A model generated the notes under the pieces. It was given only the letters and a program-made list of their open reading frames with translations, did no database searches and was not told the DNA's origin. From positions 186,001 through 250,000 of the forward strand of contig JBCAMK010000006.1 in assembly GCA_038503065.1 (NCBI GenBank): 64,000 nucleotides of DNA, given 5' to 3'. Below are positions 24,250 through 35,586 of this stretch, in pieces; positions within the stretch are counted from its first letter, which is position 1, and each line of letters begins with the position of its first letter. This DNA comes from Paragyromitra xinjiangensis. Taxonomy: Eukaryota > Ascomycota > Pezizomycetes > Pezizales > Discinaceae. The translations under genes were made by a program, and so were the position numbers.

Positions 24250-25094
24250 CACATGACTTACTTATACACAGTTTACAACGCATTCATGTCAGGATATTTT
24301 AAGATCGGCTAATCAACGCCTGGCGTTGATGTAATGCCGGGTTATATCTTACCTGTAAATCCAGTCCGAGCAATTCTTCATATCATCATGCTCTGGCGCA
24401 CTACCTCATGACTTAGTCAGCGTAACAGAGTGTGGGACGTATGAGTTCGAAGGTGTCGTGAAGTTCCGCAGAAAGCGCGGGTATCGTAAGGGATTCCCAC
24501 ATGACTATATGATCGCGTTATCATGACTCACCGGAGTATTTGTTGTGCTGTTCGCATTAGGAACCTAGGCAGCGTCTCCCGAGTTTACGATGATGCAGTC
24601 GATGAAGATGACGTCGCCGATGAAATAGAACACCAGAACTTATCCCTATCCCCGCTCGCATAAGTCTCCTCCACCTAGGTTTCTTCAATGTCTCTCACAT
24701 ATACTGTTTTACTACTTAATATAGTTAACGTGGATGTTCGAATGCTGTTCCTCTAAACCAAATACGCACGTGATGGCGCAAGATTTGATGCGGAAATATG
24801 AATGCAGTTCACGATACAGCGTAGAGTTAGGATGGGGGTTTGGAGTTCGGAGCGATTGGAAGAGGGAAGAGGATGGAATTGAAGGAATATGTAGCCGAAT
24901 TTGTTATTGGATTATATTAAAATTCCCATGTCATGGTTTCATTTCCGATTTGGTCAGTATTTTGCCGTACCTTTTCTGCGTTTTGTTTGTCATTTGTTTT
25001 ATATTTTTAGTCTACCGCCAACACCCAAAGAGGCTGGATCAGTGAATAGGTTATCAACCAGTCGGTTGGAGATTGTTCCTATCTGATCCAGAGG
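24250..25094. other. gene-free stretch
   Basis: The 103-codon frame 24734-25045 ends in a hydrophobic segment and could encode a short membrane peptide. It has no homologue I know and no splice-linked neighbour. Confidence 0.4.
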
Positions 25095-25275
25095 CGCAAG
25101 CGATACGTTCAAGAAAGGTTGTGGAGGGGTAACAAATGTCCCTCCCTAGCGCAGTTGGCCGCGCCCCGCTTCGAAGCCGTCCTCCAGAGGGAGTAAGCTG
25201 TTTGCCTAGAAGCGGGGGGAGTTCAGATCCCGTGGGGGACACCCCAACCTAATTTTTTTATCCATTAAATTTAGG
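25095..25275 (+). repeat. tRNA-related repeat (SINE-like), copy 4
   Basis: The core is 25137-25241, nearly identical to copy 3 in the core and to copy 2 in the tail (CCTAATTTTTTTATCCATTA). The 5' flank GCGATACGTTCAAGAAAGG is conserved. Confidence 0.78.
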
Positions 25276-26965
25276 ATTTAGCTCAAATCCTACCGCACCA
25301 CCACCCTCATTATCGGCGGGACCTTTATAAACTATAGAGCCTTCCAACATCCAGTCCCTCAACATCAAGGTACAAGATCCTGCAAGCTTTGCTCACCGCA
25401 CCGTGAGATATGAAGAGCGGCATGTATGATAGCTTGTTAGAGCAACTCATGAAAGCTAACGGATGTTACTTCAGATGTTCTCAACACCTACAGTCTGCTC
25501 GCACGCTCCGCTCGCGTGGTGAAGCACCAGTGCTATTCGATAAATACAATCCCTTAGACGGTCCTGCAGAGCCATGCCACTATACAACTAATGTCGGTAC
25601 CATTCACTACCCCGAGGCTTGCGACGGTATATAAACCGGAGTGCCGCGTCAGAGCTCCCCAGCAGAGACCGCCAGCTAAACCTTGCAATCCAAAAAGAAT
25701 CCAATCAGCTGAAAAGGCCCAATTCGGAGAGCTGGCGTTCCATCACGAAGCCGCCATGCTAGCTGAGGAAGCTTTTACTCGAACAAGCGTCAACTCGAAA
25801 AGGCACCCCGAGATCGCGTATCCTAGACTGAAAACATTGAGCACCACTACACGAAAAAAGTCCTCGTGCAATCCTGAAAGTTTGATCCACGAGCTTGCAG
25901 TTTCTCTAATGAAAACTCGCCTCTGCAGACATCCTTCCATCGTCACCACGACAATCTACTAATAGCCGCCCCGGCACGTTCAATATAGGGCAGAAATAAT
26001 CCACCTCGAGTCGTTCAAGGCCCATATCATAATTTACCGTCGAGAGCAGTAATTAGATGCGCGCTACCAGATGATAACCGATGCTTTGTGGCCCAAAACT
26101 GTCAAGGAATTCAGTTCTACGTTAATGACATACCGTTAAGTCATCATGCCCCATCTACAAAGGATTACCCATTTTGAATGCCAACAATCGCTTCTGGCTC
26201 TGAGAAATTATTCTTCAGCCTAGGGTACGGCGGCCTACGTACCCCTCAAGCACACTTCAGCCTGCTTATCTTGTCTCCGAGCTTTTGCCGCAACTGCACC
26301 GCTTCCAAAAAATGTCCTGTGAGCTCGTCCGATGATTTGCGTTTATGTACCGTGGAGGTCCCGAAATAGTATTCCAATCCCACTGCTGCACGATATCCCA
26401 TGTTCCTAATAACTTCTCCAGTTTTTACACGGTTACAATAAATTGCTGAGCAAAATTCCTGATCCCGGTGATCATAGTCGATATTGAACTAAAATTCTTG
26501 ATAAATTCTTCGAGAAACATCCTTGGGCCAAGATGTCTTATCGATAAGTGAGATACCTCAAGGCTCCAAGTCAATTCTAAACACGGTTCTCGGTCTGTCT
26601 CCGATAATTCGGCTAAAATTCCGCGTCTCCCCTACAGAATTATTGTAGGCCCGCTGCTGTCCTAAAATTTCAGTGCTGACCCCCGGGTCTGGTTTCTAAT
26701 ACATAGCGAAGGTACTCCCATCTGTAGTATATAGCAATCCCAGTTTTTGAGCGGCAGTATAACAAAACCAGCTGATATCTTATCATCGGCTGTCGTGGTA
26801 TAGATTTTCCTGTGAAAAGAGTGGCCTTGGTCCGTAAGTCGATAAGCCAAGAGTATTTTGGAAATGATGTGCTAGATCGAGCTCCACCACTCTAAGTAAA
26901 TAGCGAGCTACGAGGGCGGGAAAACTTTTGTGGTGCTGGTATCGTCCGCTTTCTATTGATCCCTA
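25276..26965. other. gene-free stretch
   Basis: The frame 25591-25962 (123 codons, plus) has no motif, and its start region overlaps another frame of 74 codons. Confidence 0.42.
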
Positions 26966-26973
26966 CTCGTACG

Positions 26974-27379
26974 CAGTGTTCGCAACGGGGCAGTCCGTCC
27001 GGTTCTGGCCCTAGGACCGAACGGCCTACAGCTTGTAGTCCGTCCCAGCCGGAGCTCCTAGACGGACTATGGACTACAGAGTAAGGACCACCGACTACCG
27101 TCTACCCTATAGGGCCCTGTTGGCGCTCCTCGGCAGCCTCAGCATACGTTTATCGGCCCCAAATCTTCGGATAACCTCGGTATCTATTGGCATCTGTGAG
27201 GTGAGATACTATTAATAGAGTCTAGGCAAGGACCGCGGGGCCCTATAGTTCCACGGTCATCTACAGTCCTGCAGACTTTTAACCCTAGACGGACTACATA
27301 CCATAGTCCGGTCCGGTCCTAGCTTTCTGCAGTCCGTCCGTGGGGCCCTACCGTCCGCCCCGGCCCGTTGCAAACACTG
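26974..27379 (-). mobile_element. hAT-type MITE, copy C (inverted)
   Basis: Reverse orientation relative to copies A and B. Ends are CAGTGTTCGCAACGGGG and CCCGTTGCAAACACTG. The target duplication CTCGTACG is perfect (26966-26973 and 27380-27387). Length 406 bp. The three copies differ by scattered substitutions only. Confidence 0.94.
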
Positions 27380-27387
27380 CTCGTACG

Positions 27388-28266
27388 GAGATTGAGACCT
27401 GAGATTACTAATCCCCTCACCTCTCCTTTGGTTATATATCGACTTGTACTTGTGCTCTCTCAGTGCGCTGCCATAATCAGGACAGTTGCGTGTATAAATA
27501 AATTACCACTTATCGTTCAGCTCTCACATTCCGAGTGACAATCAAAGACTCGAAACTAATTTCGGGCCACATCATACACCATATCTCGATACGGATCGAA
27601 TTTTTATGACGCTGTAGATGGGATATGCGCAGAACATTTCGTTTTCTAGCCTCATATTTGCTTTGAATCCTCGACTGAAGTGCAGGCCATATATTGTTTT
27701 TGGGAAATATTGCATCTTCTACCCATACAGTTAAATCGTGCTTCATTTGCACCCCCTTCACCAAATATAAGATATAAGCCGCCCGGTAGCCTCGTACCCC
27801 GTGTTCTCGACTTTCTTCCCTTTTGCAATACCACTCTACTGATTCCTGGTAACTCTAGAGCTACAGACATTAAGAGCTTAATCAACCTCTTCTCTAAACG
27901 CTTTCCATAAACCAGCCTCTCCACCTTCTATCGCACACATGTATCTAAACCTTTGGTACACCATCTTAAACGGTTTCATACAAGGCACCATGGAAGGGAA
28001 AATACTGTCTGACAGATGTTTGACATTATGAATATCACTGATGTTTGCAGCGGCATGGTATAAAACACAAACTCAATCAATAAACAATATTTTCCTAGCA
28101 GCCACGCAATGCTAAGCGTGGACACTTATATTTGGGAGGTAGGCAGTCCGATTTTCGTTGACATGGTATATTATGGTACAGTAAACTTGACCCCCGGTCG
28201 GACATAGTATCGCAAACGTTCGCCAAAGGACACGAGAATTTGGTATCAACGACGAAAACCACGATA
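27388..28266. other. gene-free stretch
   Basis: Overlapping frames of 76-90 codons at 27510-27924 occur on both strands. I see nothing else in it. Confidence 0.45.
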
Positions 28267-29927
28267 TCTGGCACGGGGGTATCTTCATTCTCGTTTAGCG
28301 CACTGAAGTGAATCGTGAATCAGAACCTACAAACCTCCAACCACAGTCAGCCATCCACGTGGATGACCACCATGCATACTCATATTCTCATGACGTTTTT
28401 GAAACGGTCCGGGTCCACATATAGGTGCATATGACCCGCATACATAGAAAACTCCGAATTTTCAAAATTGAAACTATTTCCACCGTTGTCCGCAATACAA
28501 GCTTCTACACGCTTTGACATAGACATGATATGATGACTAATGCGTACAACAGGATATTTAAGTCACTCTTTTTCAACAAGTGCTCTTATGGCACCTGCTG
28601 TAAAGTTCCAACCCAGCCGTGCCTTTATTCTATCTTTCAACTCCATCCAAAAAGTTTTTATAGGGCTTTAGTTAGGGGAACTTGTAGGCCACACTATCTT
28701 CTCTAAACCTAAATCTGCTCAGGACTGTACATGATAATGATTTTTATGTGAGGGGACATTATCCTCGATAATCATGATTCCAGGTAGCTGCCACTTTTTT
28801 GATGTTGCAAATGAAAAAGAAGGGGGTTCAAGATGCGTTCATGGTAAATAAACCAGTCAATACCACCCTTGTGATCTTGTTTGCGTGTTTTACACACTGC
28901 TTTATGAGGTGGCTGTACCCCCATAGATAAATAATAGTCCATCTCTTGTTGTGCCTCTATATTTCTAGTCAAGGATAAATTCGGCAGCACACTTTTCACT
29001 ATCAGTTTCATATGGGGTTTGATATACATGATATAGTAGTTGTGAACCCGAATTTATATTAGCGATTATCATTAATTTATTTTGTTATCAATTTACCATC
29101 ATGTCCATAGAGAATAGAACACCAAAACACCACTGTCGTCCCATCCTGGAATTTATGGTCCATATTTTGAGCTTTGTACTCTTCTTTGGCTCGTCGAAGT
29201 ACACCTCTAGCTCGTCGTTATTGGAAGGCACCTGTCTCAATGTAAAATCCATCAGTAAAAATTACTTGTTGCCAGTCTAGGTAGCGTTATTTGACACAGA
29301 ATACTAAACGATCTGCCATTTGTTTTTCGTTGAGCAGTGGCTTTGTAGTTGCTTTCCGCTGGCAGATACCATCTTTTGTAAAAATATTTTTTACTGTAGC
29401 AGCACAAATATCAAAGCCTGCTACATATCATTTAATTAATTTAATACACTAAAATAATTATTGGAAGATCTTACCTTCTCATGCTAAATCCTCATATGCC
29501 ATCTGACAGTGTTTTGCATTTGACAATGCTAGATCGATCAAAGCTTGTTACTGTTCCTTAGAAAGAACTGCGTTATAACCCTTAACTGCATTTGGCTTTA
29601 GAGCCAAGTTCTCTGTTGCACAAAGATCAAGGTTTCCATTCTCCGAGGCTCGGCGTTTGGCTCCACAGATGATGTTTGAGCAGGTTGCTACTTTTATTCC
29701 TGTATTCGCAGAAATTTCCTTTAGGCTCATCTTTCTCACCCCACTCAACATCACATACGTAAGGGTTTGACCCCTTTTGGACATCAGAGTTGTTTTCTCT
29801 TGGATTTAGAGAATTTTGATGGGTTCTGGGTTCGGGTAGTGAGAATACTAGTGAGAATACTGAAGGTTACGGCAGCTCATACCTACCAAAGTCTGATCTG
29901 GGTTGCTGGCTGCGCAACCGTGCCCTG
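28267..29927 (-). mobile_element. Tc1/mariner element, decayed
   Basis: The right end reads, on the minus strand, CAGGGCACGGTTGCGCAGCC next to a TA (29928-29929). The left end has TCTGGCACGGGGG beside TA (28265-28266), a degraded TIR. Length is about 1.66 kb. The 5' leader of this element recurs in the deleted copy at 42.26 kb. The TIR match is imperfect, so the left boundary is approximate. Confidence 0.65.
28390..29784 (-). pseudogene. Tc1/mariner transposase, dead
   Basis: The N-terminal part (29784-29551) is a helix-turn-helix region, MSLKEISANTGIKVATC. It ends at a TAA in frame, and further stops (TGA, TAA) follow before a possible small intron. Beyond it the DDE core is readable: IFTDGFYIETG (first Asp), FQDGTTVVFWCSILYG, IIEDNVPSHKNH (second Asp), then SPIKTFWMELKDRIKARLGW. 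The third acidic residue is missing: the usual IEN is IKT here. The C-terminal end reads MHLYVDPDRFKNVMRI. At least four in-frame stops plus the lost catalytic residue make this inactive. The family role is cut-and-paste transposition at TA sites. Confidence 0.88.
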
Positions 29928-30198
29928 TAACCAAATATGCAAAAATATAATTTCGCTTTACTAGCTATCAAGTAGATTCTGTTGATTGTAGAATGATGAT
30001 AAATATTATTTGGGGGTTTGAATATTTTACTGGTCATGCTGAGAACCTCTAAAAGTGGTGGAAGTGAGGGGTACATGTAGCAATGGTTTTTTTCTCAGTG
30101 GCGAGTGACTTCAACTTCAACCACACAACAATACCTTCCGCGCAACCACACCTCCAGCACCTTCTGCGCAACCATACCCACTACAGCCACTATCCACT

Positions 30199-32412
30199 AT
30201 GCCAGAAGCTATTACTTATTATGATATGCAAAGAATGATAGCTGCACAGGTGTAACGGGGGTGGTCCTCTAGACAACTGCTAAGGCTAGGTAGGAAAACG
30301 GCCGTTGCTTATACTAAAGTCAGGCTGAGATCTTAAAGTATTTTCGTGCAGTATACTCAATAATCTTAAGGGCGGAACTCGGTAATTCTCGTCACTAGGT
30401 CTCTGGTTGAAGATGGAGAAGAGCAACTGGTGGCGGGGCTCGCCAGTACTTGTAGTACTGCATGCTCGCCGCCTCTACTCAGTTCTACTCAGCTGGGGGA
30501 TCCGGTTAACCCTGAATCCTGTCGGTGATCATGGGCGGGTCTCTTCGGAAGTGTTCTCTCACATTCCGCTGGAGTTCTGCACCTTATGTGCAACCGCTCC
30601 TCATGCACTGTTCTACCAGTCAGGACTCTATGATCCGCCAGCCTAGTCCTGCAGGACTACTTGCATGGCGCCGATCAGTCCATAGTTGCGTCAAGTGTCC
30701 GCTAGAATAGTTCTCCCAGTTGCGCCGCCTATCAGCCATAGCTGGTGGGGCATGCACAGGTGGATTAGGAACTCAACCGCATTTCTATGTGCTTGATGTC
30801 ATCGGAGATCTGCTACAGGCCCGTCAGCCTTAGCACCTCCGGATGTTCCTAACCACCAGGTCAGCGGGGTACTGGTGTTCCCTAGCATGTGGTAGCTACT
30901 CCACTCATGCTGGTCCTTGTACCTCTCCGTCTGCCCGGGTCTATTCTACCTTTCGCATGTAACAGCCTTGTGGGTCCGTTACAACAGGTACCTGCAGACA
31001 TATATCACTTGGATGTTCACCAGCGATGGTTCAGAGATGATAAGAGCAGGATACCTACTATTAAAGATGGAGAGCTACTGGAGGAATATGCATTTGATAG
31101 TGAGTCATACAAGTTCCTTTTAACACTCTATCTATTTTCTAACATACAATAGAGAAGAAAGAGTTTAGTTTCCAAGGCTCTGATGTCCAACATTATGGGA
31201 AGGCACTTGGGATCCCCCTCAGCGATGGGATCTGGTTAAGAGTACATTTTCTTTTACATGGACATGGTTTACCATGTTGCAGAGAAGAATATGATGCAAA
31301 GGTTCTAGCTTGGAAAGAAGATGGAGAGCAAGCAAATCATACCTTCATTCTTGCTGCCATTGTAGGTCCTAAGATGTGTGTGATTTTGGTGGATAGGTAC
31401 TTTCTCTTTTCCACAATATAAAGATAATTACTAAAAGTTCTTTAGAAACAGGCTCACTACTATCACTCCCATCTATACCACCAACTCTATTTGGTACGAT
31501 ACTACTTTAGCACCATGTCCCATACAATATCCCGATGCCTTTGAGAAAAATATTCTCTCCTCTCACAAATCCCTTACCAGACGTACTGGTAGCATCTACA
31601 AAGAGATATCAAATTCCTCCAAAAATGATTTATGGAATGGTATTGGCACGAGCCATGCTGTGGAAATACTTCATCGAGCCCTTATACATCCTGAGTATAG
31701 GACTCAAGGTGTCTTTAGCAACAAAAAACTTCAGAGGAGATTTCTTTCAGCTATTCGAGCCTTTTTTGAGACTGCTAAATCTCCTGAATACTGCCAAAGA
31801 GTTCCTGCTGGTACCACCTCCAATCATGCCTTTGATTTCTCACCTTCTGTCACCATATACATCAACTCTCAATTCACCAAAGCCTATCGCAAGCCTTTTA
31901 CTTCATTATCATTAACTGACTACAATATGCTACAACATGCTGGTCTTTTGGGACCTGAAATGAAGCCATTGGAGGAAGGATGGGAACAGGATTTGAATAC
32001 TGATACGGGAAGACAAAAATCAAAGATAGTTCCTATCTATACGATTGAGTTGAGGAGCAAGAAGGAGTGGGAATCAGATCCTGATAAAGATGATGAAAAT
32101 TTGAAGAAAAAAGGCAAAGCTAAATACACTTATACTTGCATTTATCCCCAGTTTGGAGCAAAGAATGGTACAATTCTATCAAAAGAGGAGGCAGAAAAAA
32201 AGATAGGATTCCTAAATGGAAAGGGAAATAAAGCAGAGATTGGTATTGCAAGTTTTATGGATATAGTGAAGGAAATTCAGTTGCTAAGAGAGAAAACTAT
32301 AGTTTCTAGTCATGTTGTATCAATTAAGACAGGAAAAAGAGGGAGACCTAGAACAAGGAAATTGTCATACTTGGAAGTGAGGGAGGATAACAAAAGGGCC
32401 AAATCGGCATAG
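30199..32412 (+). pseudogene. unknown 457-codon gene split by a solo LTR
   Basis: Exons are 30199-30250, 30989-31099, 31153-31396 and 31446-32412, in total 1374 nt (457 codons plus stop). The first break is not an intron but the 733-bp LTR at 30251-30983: removing it with one copy of its ACAGG duplication joins codon 18 exactly in frame (AAQ followed by VPADIYH). Real introns are 31100-31152 (GTGAGT, TTTCTAAC branch, CAATAG) and 31397-31445 (GTACTT, ACTAAAAG, TTTAG). The protein has a His/Cys cluster LLHGHGLPCCREEY, a central Lys-rich stretch, and near the C-terminus an AT-hook-like KRGRPRTRK (RGRP at residues 434-437). No known family is recognised. The AT-hook suggests DNA binding, and the setting suggests a transposon-borne gene. 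Apart from the LTR the frame is intact, so the disruption is recent relative to the surrounding decay. Confidence 0.72.
30251..30983 (+). mobile_element. solo LTR, Ty3/gypsy-like, copy 1
   Basis: Starts TGTAACGGGGGTGG and ends GGGTCCGTTACA, so the tips form the inverted repeat TGTAACGG. It is flanked by the 5-bp duplication ACAGG (30246-30250 and 30984-30988). TG...CA tips with a 5-bp duplication and about 0.7 kb length fit a solo LTR best. Ginger-type DNA elements also have TGT...ACA tips and are the alternative. Relative to copy 3 it lacks about 180 bp near the 5' end. Confidence 0.78.
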
Positions 32413-32700
32413 TTATAAGTAGGTAGAACTAGTAGTTATGTAAGTAGCGAGACATGTAGTATGAAGGTAGTAGTTAGGAGCAAGTCAGGTGAAAGGTAAT
32501 AGTAAAAATGAGTCAAGTGGGTAGTAAGCAATAGGTAGCGAGACAAGTAGTATATAAATTGTATGGAGCATGTCAGATGTGTGATAAATAGCAGATAGCA
32601 TGTCCAGTAGTAGGTAGCGAGTCAGGTAACAAAGAGGTAGCAAGTTAAGTAACAAGTAATCATGTAATAGATAGGTTTGGTCTGAGTCCAGTCGCGCCTA
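32413..32700 (+). repeat. low-complexity GTAG/CAAGTA-rich tract
   Basis: Imperfect repeats of GGTAGCAAGTAAC-like words. The same composition returns at 35030-35470, so the two tracts bracket the segment that holds the second LTR and the tandem units. Confidence 0.6.
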
Positions 32701-32857
32701 GAATAGTGGGTGCACTGGGCTCAAATTTTTAGGCACTGTGTTAGGTACATTGTCTAGTATGGTGTAAGTGTAAGTGCGCTGGATGTAGGTCCTGCCTCAT
32801 TTACATCCAGGTGCAGGCCTGGAAAATTCAAGCTTGACATACTGGGTGTTATGGGAG

Positions 32858-34700
32858 TGCGTAGGAGACTTTGCTAGTGTGACGCAGAAATCTGATATTC
32901 ACTGCCTTCACGCTGTGAAAAAGAGACTGCTTCGATTACAGCCTTCTATGTGCACATTGAGTGGCATTGAGTGCATTAGACATACAAAGCAAATCCACTC
33001 ATTATCCTGCTTCCGCTATTGATCCAACTGTCTTGAAATCTACTCTCAAGCAGTCTCCCAAGCAGCCTCCGAGGTAGCTGTCTGACTGGCTCTGAATTGG
33101 TTGCAAGATTGACTCTATAGTACAGCATGTTAGTACAGTTGACTGACAGTAAAAAGTAGGGATTGGAGAGGTGAAGCGAGCAGTGTAGGTGAGTGCGTAA
33201 GAGACTTTGCTGGTGTGATGCAGAGATATGATATTTGCTGCCTCTACACTGTAAAGAAGAGACTGCATCAATGTGGATGTAATGGGGGTAGGCTTAGGTA
33301 GATAGGCTAGGTGTACGGCCGTTGCGAAATGGATATAGATCAGGTTCAGAATCCAATTCTTTCGTGCAAACTACTCAAGAATCTTAAGGGCTCAACTATC
33401 GCTGAAGAAAGAGCAGTAGGGTGGAGCATTCGCAATGTATTTAACACCTGCGTTCCGCAGTCCTCGCTCTGCCGTGCTCTAGTGGGGGACTGGGTTTGAC
33501 CCGGAGTCCCATTGCCAAATGGATTGGTGTTCTACTCCGGAAGACCTTCCGTTCTTCCGGGGGCTATGCTCCAAGAGCTGCCGCACCTCCATTAGCAAAT
33601 CTGACCACTCTAGACTCTATGAACTACTGGCATAGTCCTGCACACTGCAGTCCTACATGCACGGCGCAGTTCAGTCTAATCCGCATGTGTATTACCTATA
33701 GATAGCGCTGCCAGTGCGTTGCCTATCAGCTTGCGCTAATGCATACAGCACAGGTTGATTCAGAACTCTACCACCTCCTCGGAGTGGTAGATGCAGCCGT
33801 CTATGTGCCGTCAGCTCGTCAGCTTACGCACATGCAGTTCCTCTGTATCAACCAGATCAGTGGGATGCAGTGGCTCTCTGCATGTGGGAGCAACCCCACC
33901 GATGCAGGCTCCTACTGTCCCATCAGTCCGGCCCTATTCTACTACACACGCTAGAGGCAGTAACGGCGTACCCGTCACAGTGGACTCCAATGTCATATAG
34001 CAAGGCACATATATGTGGACTATTAGGTATGGAATTGAGCAAATAGGTGTGTGAATAGAAAAAATATATTTGATACAAATTAGGCAAGGCAAAAGCCCGC
34101 TGCAAAGGAATACTATACACAATAGATAGAGAAATAGGAAAGAATAGAGTAGTAAATAGGAATAAATAAATTGACAGGAATTGCTGAACAGCAACAGAAA
34201 TTTTCCGCTATCAGATTCCTCTAACTCTTTATACATGTGACTGCACATGTAACTATCCATCACATTCTTCCACCTCCCGCACTGTGGGTGAGTGTGTAAA
34301 AGACTCTGCCAGTGTGACGCAGCGCTGCCTTCACTCTGTGAAAAAGAGACTGTGTCAACGCAGACTTCAATGTCCTATAGCAAGGCGCATATAGGCAGAT
34401 TATTAGGCATGGAATCGAGTGAATAGAAAGGATATATTCAATAACGAATTAGGCCAGGCAAAGCGCCCATTGCTGTTGGCGAGTGCGTAAGAGACTCTGA
34501 CAGTTTGACGCAGAGATTTGATATTCGCTGCCTTCGCACGGTGAAAAAGAGACTGCGTCAACACGGACTTCGGTGTCCTATAGCAAGACACATATATGCG
34601 GATCATTAGGCGTAGAATCGAGTGAATAGGAAGGATATATTTGATACAAATTAGGCAAGGCAAGAGCCCGCTGCAAAGAAATACGATACAAAATAGATAG
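32858..34700 (+). repeat. dispersed array of about 80-bp and 120-bp units
   Basis: A unit of about 80 bp beginning GTGCGTAAGAGACT, containing TGATATTCGCTGCCTTC and ending GAAAAAGAGACTGCGTCAA, occurs at about 32859, 33191, 34289 and 34483. A second unit (CCTATAGCAAGGCACATATA, then GATACAAATTAGGCAAGGCA) occurs at about 33990, 34370 and 34573. In 34289-34690 they alternate, giving a period of roughly 200 bp. Confidence 0.65.
33278..33979 (+). mobile_element. solo LTR, Ty3/gypsy-like, copy 2 (old)
   Basis: Starts TGTAATGGGGGTAGG and ends TACCCGTCACA. It is flanked by the 5-bp duplication GTGGA (33273-33277 and 33980-33984). The landmark ACGGCCGTTGC and TTTCGTGCA, then AATCTTAAGGGC, are in the same order as in copies 1 and 3, but overall it is much more diverged. 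Confidence 0.72.
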
Positions 34701-35029
34701 ATAGATAGGAAAGAATAGAGTAGTGAATAGGAATAGAATTGACAGGCAGTGTTGAACAGTAATAGAAATCCTCCGCTGTCTCCCACCACACCGCAAAGGA
34801 ATACAATACAGATAGATAGATAGGAAAGAATCAAATAGTGAATAATGAATTGACAGGAAATACTGAACAGCAACAGAAATCCTCTGCTATTGATACCCCT
34901 AACCCTATACACGTGACTGCGTAGGTGACTATCCATCACTTTCTCCCACCTCCCATGCGCCCCACCACAGCATGCCCCACCACAGCAGGAGATAGAAAAG
35001 TGAAAGGTGGAGAGATGGAAGGCAGTAGA

Positions 35030-35470
35030 GAGTGAGTCGAGTAGCAAGTAACAAGTCAAGTAGTAAGCAGGCAGTCAGTCAGGTAACAGATAGTAGCAAG
35101 CCAAATAGTAGCCAAGTAGTAGGTAAGAAACAGGTAGCAGGTACATCAGCAAAAACAAACGACATTCCTCTGTGGCCTATTTGACCTCTGTGGCCTATTT
35201 GGCTCCTATTTGGCCTCTGTGGCCTCTGCAGAGGTCAACATTCCTCTGTGGAGGTTTCCGAGGAAATTTCGATATTTTCCTCTGCAGAGGCCACAGAGGC
35301 CACAGAGGTCCAAATAGGAGCCAAATAGGTCACAGAGGTAAGAACATGATCCTAATTTCAAATATGTCATTTTTTGTTCTTGCTGATGTATTGTCGGTTA
35401 GGTAACAGGTAGTAGCGAGTCAAGTAGTAGGTAAGTGACAGGTAGCAGGTAGTGAGTCAGGTAGCGAGTA
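35030..35470 (+). repeat. low-complexity GTAG/CAGGTAGCA-rich tract
   Basis: Second tract of the type at 32.4 kb, split by the MITE at 35144-35388. Confidence 0.55.
35144..35388. mobile_element. TA-flanked foldback MITE, 245 bp
   Basis: Tips are CATCAGCAAAAACAAACGAC and, inverted, CATCAGCAAGAACAAAAAAT, each next to a TA (35142-35143, 35389-35390). The interior is itself a large imperfect palindrome built of CCTCTGTGGCC and CCTATTTGGC words and their complements, so the whole element can fold back. The TA duplication points to a Tc1/mariner-mobilised element. Confidence 0.8.
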
Positions 35471-35586
35471 CATCAGTAAAAAAAAAAAGGCATCCAGAAG
35501 GGTAACATTGTATATTGGCATTTCGGCCCTCTGGAAGACAGGCATTGCCTCTTGAACCCCTCCTGACGGCCTGCCTGCGCCTGTGC

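Noticed and set aside
28390..29784. Repeat-induced point mutation (RIP) as the cause of decay
   Set aside because: Stops are present, but base composition is not strongly AT-shifted and near-identical repeats elsewhere in the window remain clean.
30251..30983. Ginger-type DNA transposon as first choice for the TGTAACGG element
   Set aside because: TGT...ACA tips and a 5-bp duplication fit, but length and solo occurrence fit LTRs better; kept as the alternative.
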